Source of the DNA: SZAS-79 sp963844255
GTDB lineage: Bacteria; Pseudomonadota; Gammaproteobacteria; Burkholderiales; SG8-39
Length of the DNA stretch: 64,000 bases
Assembly: GCA_963844255.1 (NCBI GenBank)
Contig: CAWJNP010000001.1
Span: forward strand, 62,001-126,000
Reading direction: 5' to 3'
Positions 9,525-17,800 of the stretch are shown in pieces. The position numbers and the translations under genes were made by a program. The notes under the pieces are model-generated. The model was given only the letters and a program-made list of their open reading frames with translations. It did not search any database and had not been told where the DNA came from. Numbering within the stretch: the first letter of the stretch is position 1; the number at the start of each line of letters is the position of its first letter.

Positions 9525-9659
9525 ATGAAGCGAACTTACCAGCCATCCAAAACACGCCGTGCCAGAACGCACGGCTTCCGTGCGCGCATGAAAACTCCCG
9601 GTGGCCGTGCGGTCATCAATGCACGGCGGGCGCGCGGTCGCGCGCGTCTGGCTGTCTGA
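9525..9659 (+). CDS. rpmH: 50S ribosomal protein L34
   Basis: A 44-residue, strongly basic protein of the large ribosomal subunit. The sequence opens MKRTYQPSKTRRARTHGFRA, the L34 signature, and ends ARLAV. It lies divergently from dnaA behind a near-consensus promoter, the standard arrangement in proteobacteria. The rnpA start lies just downstream of its stop. Confidence 0.97.
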   Translation: MKRTYQPSKTRRARTHGFRARMKTPGGRAVINARRARGRARLAV

Positions 9660-9684
9660 GGGCGCTGGTTACTGTTACCCAGGC

Positions 9685-10041
9685 GTGGCCGGGACCGGCG
9701 CAACGCATAAAGAGGGATTCAGCAGGGACAAGCGTATCCGCACGAGCGCGGAATTCGAAGCGCTTCTGCGCGGCGGAATGCGGCGCAGTCTGGCGGGCTT
9801 CACCTTTTTCTTTTCCCGCCGCCCTGAAGGTCATGCGCGGCTCGGAATTCTCATTTCCAAAAAGCATGCAGCCCGAGCGACCGACCGCAATCGCATCAAG
9901 CGTTGCATACGCGAAGCGTTTCGGCAGTCTCAGGCGGGTTTGGGCGCGATGGATCTGCTTGTACGTCCGCCCTTTGGTCTGAAGCCTTCTGCCGAAACGG
10001 TAGCCAGGCTGCGGTCTTGTCTCGAGAGGTTGGTCAAATGA
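9685..10041 (+). CDS. rnpA: Ribonuclease P protein component
   Basis: Basic protein cofactor of RNase P, which matures tRNA 5' ends. The core shows RIRTSAEFEALLRGG, RLGILISKKHAARATDRNRIKRCIREAFR (the RNR motif that contacts RNA) and LLVRPPFG. The start is uncertain: the frame is open from 9601 inside rpmH, and I prefer GTG 9685, giving 118 residues and the typical family length. It sits between rpmH and yidD as expected. The identity is secure from the RNR-containing motif; only the N-terminus is in doubt. Confidence 0.92.
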   Translation: MAGTGATHKEGFSRDKRIRTSAEFEALLRGGMRRSLAGFTFFFSRRPEGHARLGILISKKHAARATDRNRIKRCIREAFRQSQAGLGAMDLLVRPPFGLKPSAETVARLRSCLERLVK

Positions 10042-10065
10042 AGTTCACGTGCTGAAGACAGAATC

Positions 10066-10290
10066 TTGAAAACACTTCTTCGCGCCCTGATCCGGGCCTA
10101 TCGATATTTTCTGAGCCCAATGCTCGCGCCCAGCTGCCGCTTCTTTCCGACCTGTTCTGAATACGCCGACGACGCGATCCGCAGCCATGGCGCCTTGCGT
10201 GGAACCTGGCTCGCGGCGCGGCGCATTTCCTGCTGCCATCCTTTTCACGCCGGCGGATACGATCCGGTCCCCGGGCGGAACGAACGATGA
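10066..10290 (+). CDS. yidD: Membrane protein insertion efficiency factor YidD
   Basis: A small 74-residue protein with the family motif SPMLAPSCRFFPTCSEYADDAI and the conserved second part CCHPFHAGGYDPVP. It is thought to help YidC-dependent insertion of inner-membrane proteins. Translation appears to begin at TTG 10066, 24 bp after the rnpA stop. Its stop overlaps the yidC start by 4 bp (ATGA), implying translational coupling. The length is normal for the family. Confidence 0.93.
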   Translation: MKTLLRALIRAYRYFLSPMLAPSCRFFPTCSEYADDAIRSHGALRGTWLAARRISCCHPFHAGGYDPVPGRNER

Positions 10291-11975
10291 AATCCATGGA
10301 TATCCAGAGACTCATTCTGTTCTTTGTGTTCAGTTTTTCCCTGCTCATGCTCTGGACAGAATGGGAAAAGACCCAGCGGCCTAAACCTGCTCCGGCATCC
10401 ACGGCTTCCCAGCGTTCGGCAGAGGTAAAGGCGGTGCCTTCGGGCGTTGTTCCCACGCCATCGACAGCTGCGCCGACTTCTGCACCTGTGGCTCAGGTAG
10501 CCGCAGCCATGCCCGCCGCCGCGGCAAAAGGCGAAACGATCCGTGTGCGCACGGATCTCCTGATCGCTGATATCGATACCCTGGGCGGCGGTGTAACCCG
10601 GCTCGAATTGATCAAGCACAAGGAGAAAGACGACCAGACCAAGAACCTCGTTCTGCTCGGAAGTGAGCACCAGTATTTTGCGCAGAGCGGCTTGACTGGC
10701 GAAGGTGGACCGAATCACCGCAGTTTGTGGCGCGCGCAGGCGGGCGATCGCACCCTCGCGGACGGACAGAACGCAATCGAGGTGCGCCTTACGGCGGAAG
10801 GCGCCGGTGGACTGGCTGTCGACAAGGTTTATACGTTCAAGCGTGACAGCTATGTCGTCGACGTCGTACTTGAAGTCCGCAATTCCGGTTCAACGCCGGT
10901 TGCGCCGCACGCCTATTTTCAGCTGACGCACGATGGCAAGCACGCGGCGGGAGGCAGCTCGATTGCACAGTCCTTCGGGGCGCAGAGTTACAGCGGGTTT
11001 GCGGAGTACACGGAGGAGAAGAAGTTTCAGAAGGTCAACTACTCCGATCTCGACAAGGGCAAGAATGACTATGTGAAGCAGGCGGGAGACGGCTGGCTGG
11101 CGTTCATAGAGCATTATTTCGTTTCGGCTTGGCTGCCTAAAGGACCGGGTCAGCGGGACTATGTGATAGAGAAACGTCCGGACGGCCTCTACACCGGCCG
11201 TGTCGTGGTTCCGTTTCCGGCGGTTGCACCGGGTGGGACCGCCAAACTTGCCGCATTGCTATACGCGGGGCCGCAGGAGCAGCACAGGCTGAAGGAGGTT
11301 GCGCCCGGCTTCGACCTCGTCGTGGACTTTGGCTGGCTTACGATCATCGCCCTGCCGTTGTTCTGGCTGCTGGAGAAGTACCACAGCATTGCAGGAAACT
11401 GGGGGGTGGCCATCATTCTCCTGACGGTGACGATCAAACTTGTCTTTTTTCCGCTGTCCGCGGCAAGCTACAAGTCGATGGCGAAAATGAAGCTCGTGAC
11501 GCCCAGGCTGACGAAGATCCGCGAGATGTACGCCAACGATCGCGCCCGTCAGAACCAGGCGATGATGGAGCTCTACAAGACCGAAAAAATCAACCCTCTG
11601 GGCGGTTGTTTCCCGATCCTTGTGCAGATCCCGGTGTTCATCGCCCTTTACTGGGTGCTCCTGGCCGCCATTGAGCTTCGCCACGCACCGTTCATGCTCT
11701 GGATACATGATCTTTCGGCGCTCGACCCCTACTATGTGTTGCCCATTCTGATGACCGCGACCATGGTGATCCAGACGCGGCTCAACCCGGTACCACCGGA
11801 TCCGGTTCAGGCGAAGGTCATGATGTTCATGCCGTTTGTCTTCAGCATCTTCTTCTTCTTCTTTCCCGCCGGCTTGGTCCTGTACTGGCTCTGCAACAAC
11901 ATCCTTTCAATCGCACAGCAATGGCAGATCCAGCGCATGTTTGAGCGCGACAAACCTGCCCATGGAAAACGCTGA
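10287..11975 (+). CDS. yidC: Membrane protein insertase YidC
   Basis: Inner-membrane insertase that works alone or with SecYEG. The 562-residue protein starts MKSMDIQRLILFFVFSFSLL, an N-terminal membrane anchor. An alanine/proline-rich linker leads to the large periplasmic beta-sandwich domain (about 85-345). The conserved insertase core with five membrane helices occupies about 350-550 and includes KINPLGGCFPILVQIPVFIAL and a phenylalanine-rich helix SIFFFFFPAGLVLYWLCNN. A short basic tail follows. The start overlaps yidD and the end overlaps the mnmE start by 14 bp, so the genes are tightly coupled. Confidence 0.97.
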   Translation: MKSMDIQRLILFFVFSFSLLMLWTEWEKTQRPKPAPASTASQRSAEVKAVPSGVVPTPSTAAPTSAPVAQVAAAMPAAAAKGETIRVRTDLLIADIDTLGGGVTRLELIKHKEKDDQTKNLVLLGSEHQYFAQSGLTGEGGPNHRSLWRAQAGDRTLADGQNAIEVRLTAEGAGGLAVDKVYTFKRDSYVVDVVLEVRNSGSTPVAPHAYFQLTHDGKHAAGGSSIAQSFGAQSYSGFAEYTEEKKFQKVNYSDLDKGKNDYVKQAGDGWLAFIEHYFVSAWLPKGPGQRDYVIEKRPDGLYTGRVVVPFPAVAPGGTAKLAALLYAGPQEQHRLKEVAPGFDLVVDFGWLTIIALPLFWLLEKYHSIAGNWGVAIILLTVTIKLVFFPLSAASYKSMAKMKLVTPRLTKIREMYANDRARQNQAMMELYKTEKINPLGGCFPILVQIPVFIALYWVLLAAIELRHAPFMLWIHDLSALDPYYVLPILMTATMVIQTRLNPVPPDPVQAKVMMFMPFVFSIFFFFFPAGLVLYWLCNNILSIAQQWQIQRMFERDKPAHGKR

Positions 11976-13311
11976 CCTCGCGCAAGACACCATTGCAGCG
12001 ATTGCCACGCCGGCCGGCCGGGGTGGCGTAGGGATAGTGCGGGTCTCCGGGCCCGGGGCTAGCGAGATAGCCGAGGCGGTAATCGGCAAGTTGCCCAGTC
12101 CCCGACTTGCGACGCTGGCGACGATGCGCAACGCGATGGGAAACCAGCTCGACCAGGGAATTGCCCTCTACTTTCCCGGCCCGAACTCGTATACCGGAGA
12201 GGCGGTGCTCGAGCTGCAGGGCCACGGCGGTCCCGTAGTGCTTGCGTCCGTGCTGGGTGCATGCGTGGATGCGGGGGCGCGCCTGGCGGAACCCGGCGAG
12301 TTCACCCGGCGTGCATTTCTGAACGGCAAATTGGACCTCGCGCAGGCGGAGGGCGTTGCGGACCTGATCGAAGCCGCGACGGCAGAAGCCGCACGAAGCG
12401 CGTTGCGCTCGTTGTCGGGTGAGTTTTCAGCCGAAATCGACATGCTGGTGGCGCAGACCATCGAATTGCGCGCCTTGATCGAGGCGGTTCTCGATTTTCC
12501 CGAAGAAGAGATTGATCCCGTGCATCGCTACGACGCGGGAACGCGCCTCGCGAGCCTGCGCGAAGCCTTGGCGCGGGTTTTCGCAAAGAGCCGCCAGGGG
12601 AGTCTCCTGCGCTCGGGTATCAACGTGGTCCTTGCCGGTCGGCCGAACGTCGGAAAATCCAGCTTGCTAAACCGGTTTTCCGGAACGGATCGCGCCATCG
12701 TGACGCCCGTTCCAGGAACCACGCGGGACACGCTGAGCGAAACAATCTCGGTCGAAGGCGTCCCGCTGAATATCATCGATACAGCCGGACTGCATGACGC
12801 AGGTGATGAAGTAGAGCGCCTCGGAATCGCGCGGACCTGGAACGCCCTCGGCACTGCCGATGTCGTCCTGATGGTGATTGATGCCACAGTCGGCATCACG
12901 CGCGAGGATCGCGGCATCATCGAGCGTCTGCCACCGGATTTGCGACAACTTCACGTATTCAACAAGATCGACCTCGCTGGTCTCTCGCCCGATTCGCGCG
13001 ACGGTGAACCCACCGAGATTCTGGTTTCCGCACGGACAGGCGAAGGGATCGACACTCTGCGGCAGAAGCTTTTGCAGGCGGCAGGTTGGCTGGATTCAGG
13101 TGAATCGCTGTTTGTCGCGCGCGAGCGGCATCTGCGTGCCCTCGAACTCGCGGGTCAAAGGCTGGCGGCTGCAATGGCGCAGCAAGATCATTGGGAGCTG
13201 TTTGCCGAAGAGTTGCGTCTGGCACAAGAGGCGCTTGCCGGTATTACCGGTGAGTTCAGCGCGGACGATTTGCTCGGAGAAATTTTTTCTCGCTTTTGCA
13301 TCGGGAAGTGA
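11962..13311 (+). CDS. mnmE: tRNA modification GTPase MnmE (TrmE)
   Basis: With MnmG it installs the carboxymethylaminomethyl group on wobble uridine 34 of certain tRNAs. The start ATG 11962 (MENADLAQDTIAAIATPAGR) gives 449 residues. The N-terminal folate-binding domain is at about 1-120. The inserted G domain shows G1 GRPNVGKSSLLN, G3 DTAGLHD and G4 NKID. The C-terminal CIGK motif carries the catalytic cysteine. The partner mnmG is about 14 kb downstream in the parAB operon, as is common in this group. The start lies inside the end of yidC. Confidence 0.97.
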   Translation: MENADLAQDTIAAIATPAGRGGVGIVRVSGPGASEIAEAVIGKLPSPRLATLATMRNAMGNQLDQGIALYFPGPNSYTGEAVLELQGHGGPVVLASVLGACVDAGARLAEPGEFTRRAFLNGKLDLAQAEGVADLIEAATAEAARSALRSLSGEFSAEIDMLVAQTIELRALIEAVLDFPEEEIDPVHRYDAGTRLASLREALARVFAKSRQGSLLRSGINVVLAGRPNVGKSSLLNRFSGTDRAIVTPVPGTTRDTLSETISVEGVPLNIIDTAGLHDAGDEVERLGIARTWNALGTADVVLMVIDATVGITREDRGIIERLPPDLRQLHVFNKIDLAGLSPDSRDGEPTEILVSARTGEGIDTLRQKLLQAAGWLDSGESLFVARERHLRALELAGQRLAAAMAQQDHWELFAEELRLAQEALAGITGEFSADDLLGEIFSRFCIGK

Positions 13312-13367
13312 AAAAACGCGGAGGCGACACCCTTGATGGTTTGGTCCACAGCGGGCGCCCCGGGTTT

Positions 13368-13383
13368 ATTGCTGCGCAGCAAT
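13368..13383. repeat. 16-bp perfect palindrome between mnmE and pckG
   Basis: ATTGCTGCGCAGCAAT is a perfect inverted repeat without a spacer, 57 bp after the mnmE stop in a 197-bp gap. It could be a regulator site or part of a transcription end; there is no T-tract. Further on, CGGCCC (13465-13470) and GGGCCG (13481-13486) form a stem followed by TTTT, 22 bp before the pckG ATG, which could be a terminator or a leader hairpin. Confidence 0.4.
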
Positions 13384-13508
13384 CGCCCTGTCAAACATCT
13401 GGCGCGGCTAGCCCTGTGCAAGGGCCCGCTGCTACAATTCAACGCAACAGAATTCAATAAACATCGGCCCGGCCAGCCCAGGGCCGTTTTCATTTTGGAG
13501 CACACCTC

Positions 13509-15338
13509 ATGACCGATCCATTGACGGATATTTCGAATGCCCCGGACTACGTGCGGCACCGGGCGCTGCGTGAGTGGGTCTCGCGAATCGCGCGACTAGC
13601 CAAACCAGAGCGCATCGTCTGGTGTGACGGTTCCGACGAGGAGTACGACCGGATGTGCGCCAGTCTTGTCGATTCAGGCACCTTCGTCAGGCTCAACGAG
13701 AAGCTGCGTCCCGGGAGCTATCTGGCGCGCTCCAATCCCACCGACGTGGCACGGATGGAGGATCGGACCTTCATCTGCAGCGCGAAGAAAGACGACGCCG
13801 GACCGACCAACAACTGGATGGCGCCTGCCGAAATGCGCGAAACGATTGGTCGCCTGTTCGACGGCTGCATGCGTGGCCGGACGATGTACGTTGTTCCCTA
13901 TTCGATGGGGCCGATCGGATCGCACATCGCACAGGTCGGGATTGAACTGTCAGATTCGGCATACGTGGTTGTCAACATGCGCATCATGACCCGCATGGGT
14001 CGGGCCGTGGTCGAGCATCTGGGCGAAGACGGCGCGTTCGTTCCCTGCGTGCATTCCGTGGGTGCGCCGCTGGCGGTCGGACAGAAGGACGTTTCCTGGC
14101 CGTGCAACGAGAAGGAGAAATGGATCGTACATTTCCCCGAAACGCGCGAAATCTGGTCGTTCGGATCGGGTTATGGGGGAAACGCGCTTCTGGGCAAGAA
14201 GTGCCTCGCATTGCGCATCGCGTCGGTCATGGCGCGAGACGAGGGTTGGCTCGCGGAGCACATGCTGATCCTCGGCGTCGAGTCGCCGAAGGGTGTGAAA
14301 CACTATGTGTCGGCGGCATTTCCGTCCGCGTGCGGAAAAACCAACTTTGCGATGCTGATACCACCTAAAAGTTTCGCAGGCTGGAAAATCACAACGATCG
14401 GTGAGGACATCGCCTGGATCAAGCCGGGCAAGGACGGTCGTTTCTACGCGCTCAATCCAGAAGCGGGTTTTTTCGGCGTGGCGCCGGGCACTTCGGATGC
14501 GACCAATCCGAACGCGATGAAGACACTGCAATCCAATGTCATCTTCACAAACGTGGCGCTTACCTCGGACGGAGACGTCTGGTGGGAGGGAATGACCGAA
14601 ACCCCACCGTCGACGCTGACGGACTGGCAGGGGCAGCCCTGGACGCCCGGTTGCGGGCGACTCGCTGCGCACGCGAACTCCCGTTTTACCGTTCCCGCGT
14701 CGCAGTGTCCGTCCATGGATCCCGCATGGGAAGACCCGGCAGGTGTACCGATTTCCGCATTTCTTTTCGGCGGACGTCGCTCCTCGACGGTACCACTGGT
14801 GGTCGAAGCGCCGAGCTGGGAGGATGGCGTGTACATGGCCGCGACGCTCGGCTCGGAGACGACTGCCGCGATTACCGGCAAGGTGGGGGTGGTGCGACGC
14901 GACCCGATGGCCATGCTGGCGTTTTGCGGTTACAACATCGGCGATTACTTTGCGCACTGGCTGAAGGTCGGCCAGGCCGCCGCAAAAGCGCCCAAGATCT
15001 TCCGTGTGAACTGGTTTCGGCGGGATGCTTCCGGAAAGTTCATCTGGCCGGGTTACGGCGAGAACATGCGGGTGCTGCAGTGGATTGTTGAACGTTGCGA
15101 GGGCAGTGCCAAGGGAAGTGCGACACCGCTTGGAATCATGCCGCGCTACGAGGATCTTTCCTGGAACGGGCTGGAGAAGTTCTCCGTGACTCAGTATGCC
15201 GAACTCAGCCAGGTCGAGCACGACGCCTGGGCGGAAGAGTTGCATTCACACGACGAGTTGCTCGGGAAACTCGGTTCGCACCTGCCGAGGGAGCTTGAAA
15301 AACGTCGCGCGCTCCTGCATGAAAAGCTGGCTGCATAA
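13509..15338 (+). CDS. pckG: Phosphoenolpyruvate carboxykinase (GTP)
   Basis: Interconverts oxaloacetate and PEP with GTP, the entry step of gluconeogenesis from C4 acids. At 609 residues it matches the GTP-dependent family. Diagnostic motifs are the nucleotide loop FPSACGKTNFAML at about 275-287, YVVPYSMGPIG, FGSGYGGNALLGKKC, and the C-terminal WFRRDASGKFIWPGYGENMR. The ATG has a GGAG sequence (13497-13500) upstream. It precedes an aminotransferase and a TRAP carboxylate transporter, which fits growth on organic acids. Confidence 0.97.
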   Translation: MTDPLTDISNAPDYVRHRALREWVSRIARLAKPERIVWCDGSDEEYDRMCASLVDSGTFVRLNEKLRPGSYLARSNPTDVARMEDRTFICSAKKDDAGPTNNWMAPAEMRETIGRLFDGCMRGRTMYVVPYSMGPIGSHIAQVGIELSDSAYVVVNMRIMTRMGRAVVEHLGEDGAFVPCVHSVGAPLAVGQKDVSWPCNEKEKWIVHFPETREIWSFGSGYGGNALLGKKCLALRIASVMARDEGWLAEHMLILGVESPKGVKHYVSAAFPSACGKTNFAMLIPPKSFAGWKITTIGEDIAWIKPGKDGRFYALNPEAGFFGVAPGTSDATNPNAMKTLQSNVIFTNVALTSDGDVWWEGMTETPPSTLTDWQGQPWTPGCGRLAAHANSRFTVPASQCPSMDPAWEDPAGVPISAFLFGGRRSSTVPLVVEAPSWEDGVYMAATLGSETTAAITGKVGVVRRDPMAMLAFCGYNIGDYFAHWLKVGQAAAKAPKIFRVNWFRRDASGKFIWPGYGENMRVLQWIVERCEGSAKGSATPLGIMPRYEDLSWNGLEKFSVTQYAELSQVEHDAWAEELHSHDELLGKLGSHLPRELEKRRALLHEKLAA

Positions 15339-15365
15339 ACGACCAGGCGGCAGACGGGGGATCGC

Positions 15366-16709
15366 GTGAGTCACGTATTTCACCGCAATCCGAAGAACGA
15401 CTACCCCGTTGCAGTGCGCGGTGACGGCCCCTATCTGATCGATCGCGAGGGTAAGCGCTATCTGGATGCATCGGGCGGCGCAGCGGTTTCCTGTCTTGGT
15501 CATACGGATCACGCAGTGGTTGCGGCGATCAAGGCACAGCTTGACCGGCTTCCGTTCGCGCATACCTCGTTCTTCAGCAACGAGCCGATGGAGGCGCTCG
15601 CAGATGAACTCGTTCGTCGCGCGCCGGTTGAGTTCGGCCGGGTGTACTTCGTTTCGGGTGGCTCCGAGGCCGTTGAGGCAGCCCTCAAGCTTGCCAGGCA
15701 GTACTTCGTCGAGAAGGGGGAGCCTCGTCGTGAGCACATCATTGCGCGGCGCGGAAGCTATCACGGCAACACCCTGGGCGCACTGGCGGTCGGCGGCAAT
15801 GCACAGCGCCGCATGCAGTTCGAACCCCTGTTGATCGATGTGGCCCACGTTTCGCCGTGTTTTGCCTACCGGGAAAAATGGGCTGCGGAGACGGAGGATG
15901 ACTATGCGATCCGCCTTGCGGCCGAGCTTGAGGCAGAGATTCTGCGTCTTGGTGAGGCAAGCGTGATGGCTTTTGTTGCGGAAACGGTCGTGGGCGCGAC
16001 GCTGGGAGCGGTCGAGCCCGTCAGGGGATATTTCCGGCGCGTGCGGGAGGTCTGCGACAAGTATGGCGTATTGCTGATCCTCGACGAGGTGATGTGCGGG
16101 ATGGGGCGCTGCGGCACCCTGTTCACGTTCGCACAGGAGGGCGTCGTGCCGGACCTGGTCTGCATCGCAAAGGGACTCGGGGCCGGTTACCAGCCGATCG
16201 GGGCCGTTATTGCGTCCCAAAAGGTGTATGACGCGATCGTTTCAGGCAGTGGTTTTTTCCAGCATGGTCATACCTATCTCGGCCACGCGGCTGCCTGCGC
16301 CGGTGCCCTCGCGGTGCAGAAGCGGCTCAACGAAGATGGGCTGCTGGCACGCGTCGAGCCGGTCGGGGAGATTCTGCATGGAAAACTACAAGCAGCATTT
16401 GGACGGCATCCGCACGTCGGCGATATCCGCGGGCGCGGGCTTTTTCGTGCGCTTGAGCTGGTGGAGGACCGGGCAACGAAAAAGCCCTTCGACGCCGCAA
16501 GGAAGATCAACGCACGCTTGAAGAAGGCGGCTCTGGATGCCGGGCTGATGTGCTATCCGACGGGCGGCACTGTAGATGGCATTCTTGGTGACCACGTACT
16601 GTTTGCCCCGCCGTTCATCGTGGAAGAGTCACATCTCGATGAGCTGGTGGACAAGTTTTCCACGGCGTTGACGGCGACGCTCGGCATGTCGACCACGCTT
16701 GCCGCCTAG
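15366..16709 (+). CDS. Class III PLP-dependent aminotransferase (aspartate aminotransferase family)
   Basis: Fold-type I class III aminotransferase, probably acting on an omega-amino or beta-amino acid with a 2-oxoacid. The 447-residue protein begins at GTG 15366. It shows the PLP-phosphate motif VSGGSEAVEAALKLAR, the SYHGNTLGAL motif, the ILDEVMCGMGR aspartate motif, and the Schiff-base lysine at about Lys269 in CIAKGLGAGYQP. The substrate cannot be read from sequence. It sits between pckG and a TAXI-TRAP system, so the substrate may come from the imported compound. Confidence 0.85.
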   Translation: MSHVFHRNPKNDYPVAVRGDGPYLIDREGKRYLDASGGAAVSCLGHTDHAVVAAIKAQLDRLPFAHTSFFSNEPMEALADELVRRAPVEFGRVYFVSGGSEAVEAALKLARQYFVEKGEPRREHIIARRGSYHGNTLGALAVGGNAQRRMQFEPLLIDVAHVSPCFAYREKWAAETEDDYAIRLAAELEAEILRLGEASVMAFVAETVVGATLGAVEPVRGYFRRVREVCDKYGVLLILDEVMCGMGRCGTLFTFAQEGVVPDLVCIAKGLGAGYQPIGAVIASQKVYDAIVSGSGFFQHGHTYLGHAAACAGALAVQKRLNEDGLLARVEPVGEILHGKLQAAFGRHPHVGDIRGRGLFRALELVEDRATKKPFDAARKINARLKKAALDAGLMCYPTGGTVDGILGDHVLFAPPFIVEESHLDELVDKFSTALTATLGMSTTLAA

Positions 16710-16756
16710 AAAGACGTTGGTTAAGCTTGACTGACCCCATTCCGACGGAGCGCACC

Positions 16757-17728
16757 ATGAAAAGACTCATTGCTTTGGCCCTTGTCACGGTTGGCTCGAT
16801 TGGCCTGATTTCCCCTGCTGCGCAGGCACAGCAAAAATACATGACCATCGGCACAGGCGGAGTGACGGGCGTTTACTACGCCGCGGGCGGCGCAATCTGC
16901 CGGCTGGTGAACAAGGACCGCAAGGTTCATAACATCCGCTGCTCGGTCGAGTCGACCGGTGGTTCCGTGTTCAACATCAATACGATCAAGGCCGGCGAAC
17001 TGGACATGGGTGTTTCGCAGTCCGACGTGCAGTACAACGCTGTGAAGGGCCTGGCGAATTTCAAGAGCGCGGGCTCATACGCGGAGCTTCGCGCGGTGAT
17101 GTCGCTGCATCCGGAGCCTTTTACGGTGCTGGCGCGCAAGGAAGCGGGGATCAAGTCGTTCGCGGACTTGAAGGGCAAGAAGTTCAACGTCGGCAATCCC
17201 GGCTCGGGTACGCGCGCCTCGATCGAGGAAATGCTGGTTGCGATGGGCTGGAAAATGAGCGATTTTGCGCTGGCGTCCGAACTCAAGGCAGATGAACACG
17301 GTGCTGCACTCTGCGACGGAAAGATCGACGGTTTCTTTTATGGCGTCGGCCATCCTTCGGCCAATATCCAGGATCCGACCACGACCTGCGGTGCCAAGCT
17401 GGTATCGCTGACTGGTCCGGCCATCGATAAGCTGGTCAAGGAGAAGCCGTACTATGCGTATGCGACGATTCCGGGCGGTCTCTATCCCAACAACCCGGAA
17501 GAAACCAAAACCTACGGCGTCCTTGCCACGCTCGTATCCTCGTCCAAGGTACCTTCTGAAACGGTGTACGCGGTAGTGAAGGCGGTATTCGAGAACTTCG
17601 ACGAGTTCAAGAAGCTGCATCCTGCGCTGGCACACCTGAAACCGGAAAGCATGATCCGGGACGGGCTGTCCGCACCGCTGCACGAGGGTGCGGCCAAGTA
17701 CTACAAAGAAAAAGGCTGGCTGAAGTGA
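16757..17728 (+). CDS. TAXI family TRAP transporter solute-binding subunit
   Basis: Periplasmic binding protein of a TRAP uptake system for carboxylates. The 323-residue protein starts at ATG 16757 with an ACGGAG ribosome site; an earlier in-frame start at 16727 is less likely. A clear signal peptide (MKRLIALALVTVGSIGLISP, cleaved after AQA) precedes the TAXI core YMTIGTGGVTGVYYAAGGAI. Other landmarks are VESTGGSVFNINTIKAGELD, NVGNPGSGTRASIEEM and the YPNNPEETKTYGV region. The fused permease gene follows after a hairpin. The ligand is unknown; glutamate-like or dicarboxylate compounds are typical. Confidence 0.92.
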   Translation: MKRLIALALVTVGSIGLISPAAQAQQKYMTIGTGGVTGVYYAAGGAICRLVNKDRKVHNIRCSVESTGGSVFNINTIKAGELDMGVSQSDVQYNAVKGLANFKSAGSYAELRAVMSLHPEPFTVLARKEAGIKSFADLKGKKFNVGNPGSGTRASIEEMLVAMGWKMSDFALASELKADEHGAALCDGKIDGFFYGVGHPSANIQDPTTTCGAKLVSLTGPAIDKLVKEKPYYAYATIPGGLYPNNPEETKTYGVLATLVSSSKVPSETVYAVVKAVFENFDEFKKLHPALAHLKPESMIRDGLSAPLHEGAAKYYKEKGWLK

Positions 17729-17753
17729 GCGCGTAGTTCCTGCAATCATCCAG

Positions 17754-17780
17754 GGGGCGGAATGAAAATTCCGCCCCTTT
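17754..17780 (+). terminator. Hairpin with T-tract between TAXI binding protein and permease genes
   Basis: GGGGCGGAA (17754-17762) pairs perfectly with TTCCGCCCC (17769-17777) around a 6-base loop and is followed by TTT. It lies between the binding-protein stop and the permease start, so it may act as an attenuator that lets far more binding protein be made than permease. Confidence 0.7.
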
Positions 17781-17800
17781 GTGTTTTGGGGAGAGGGTAA

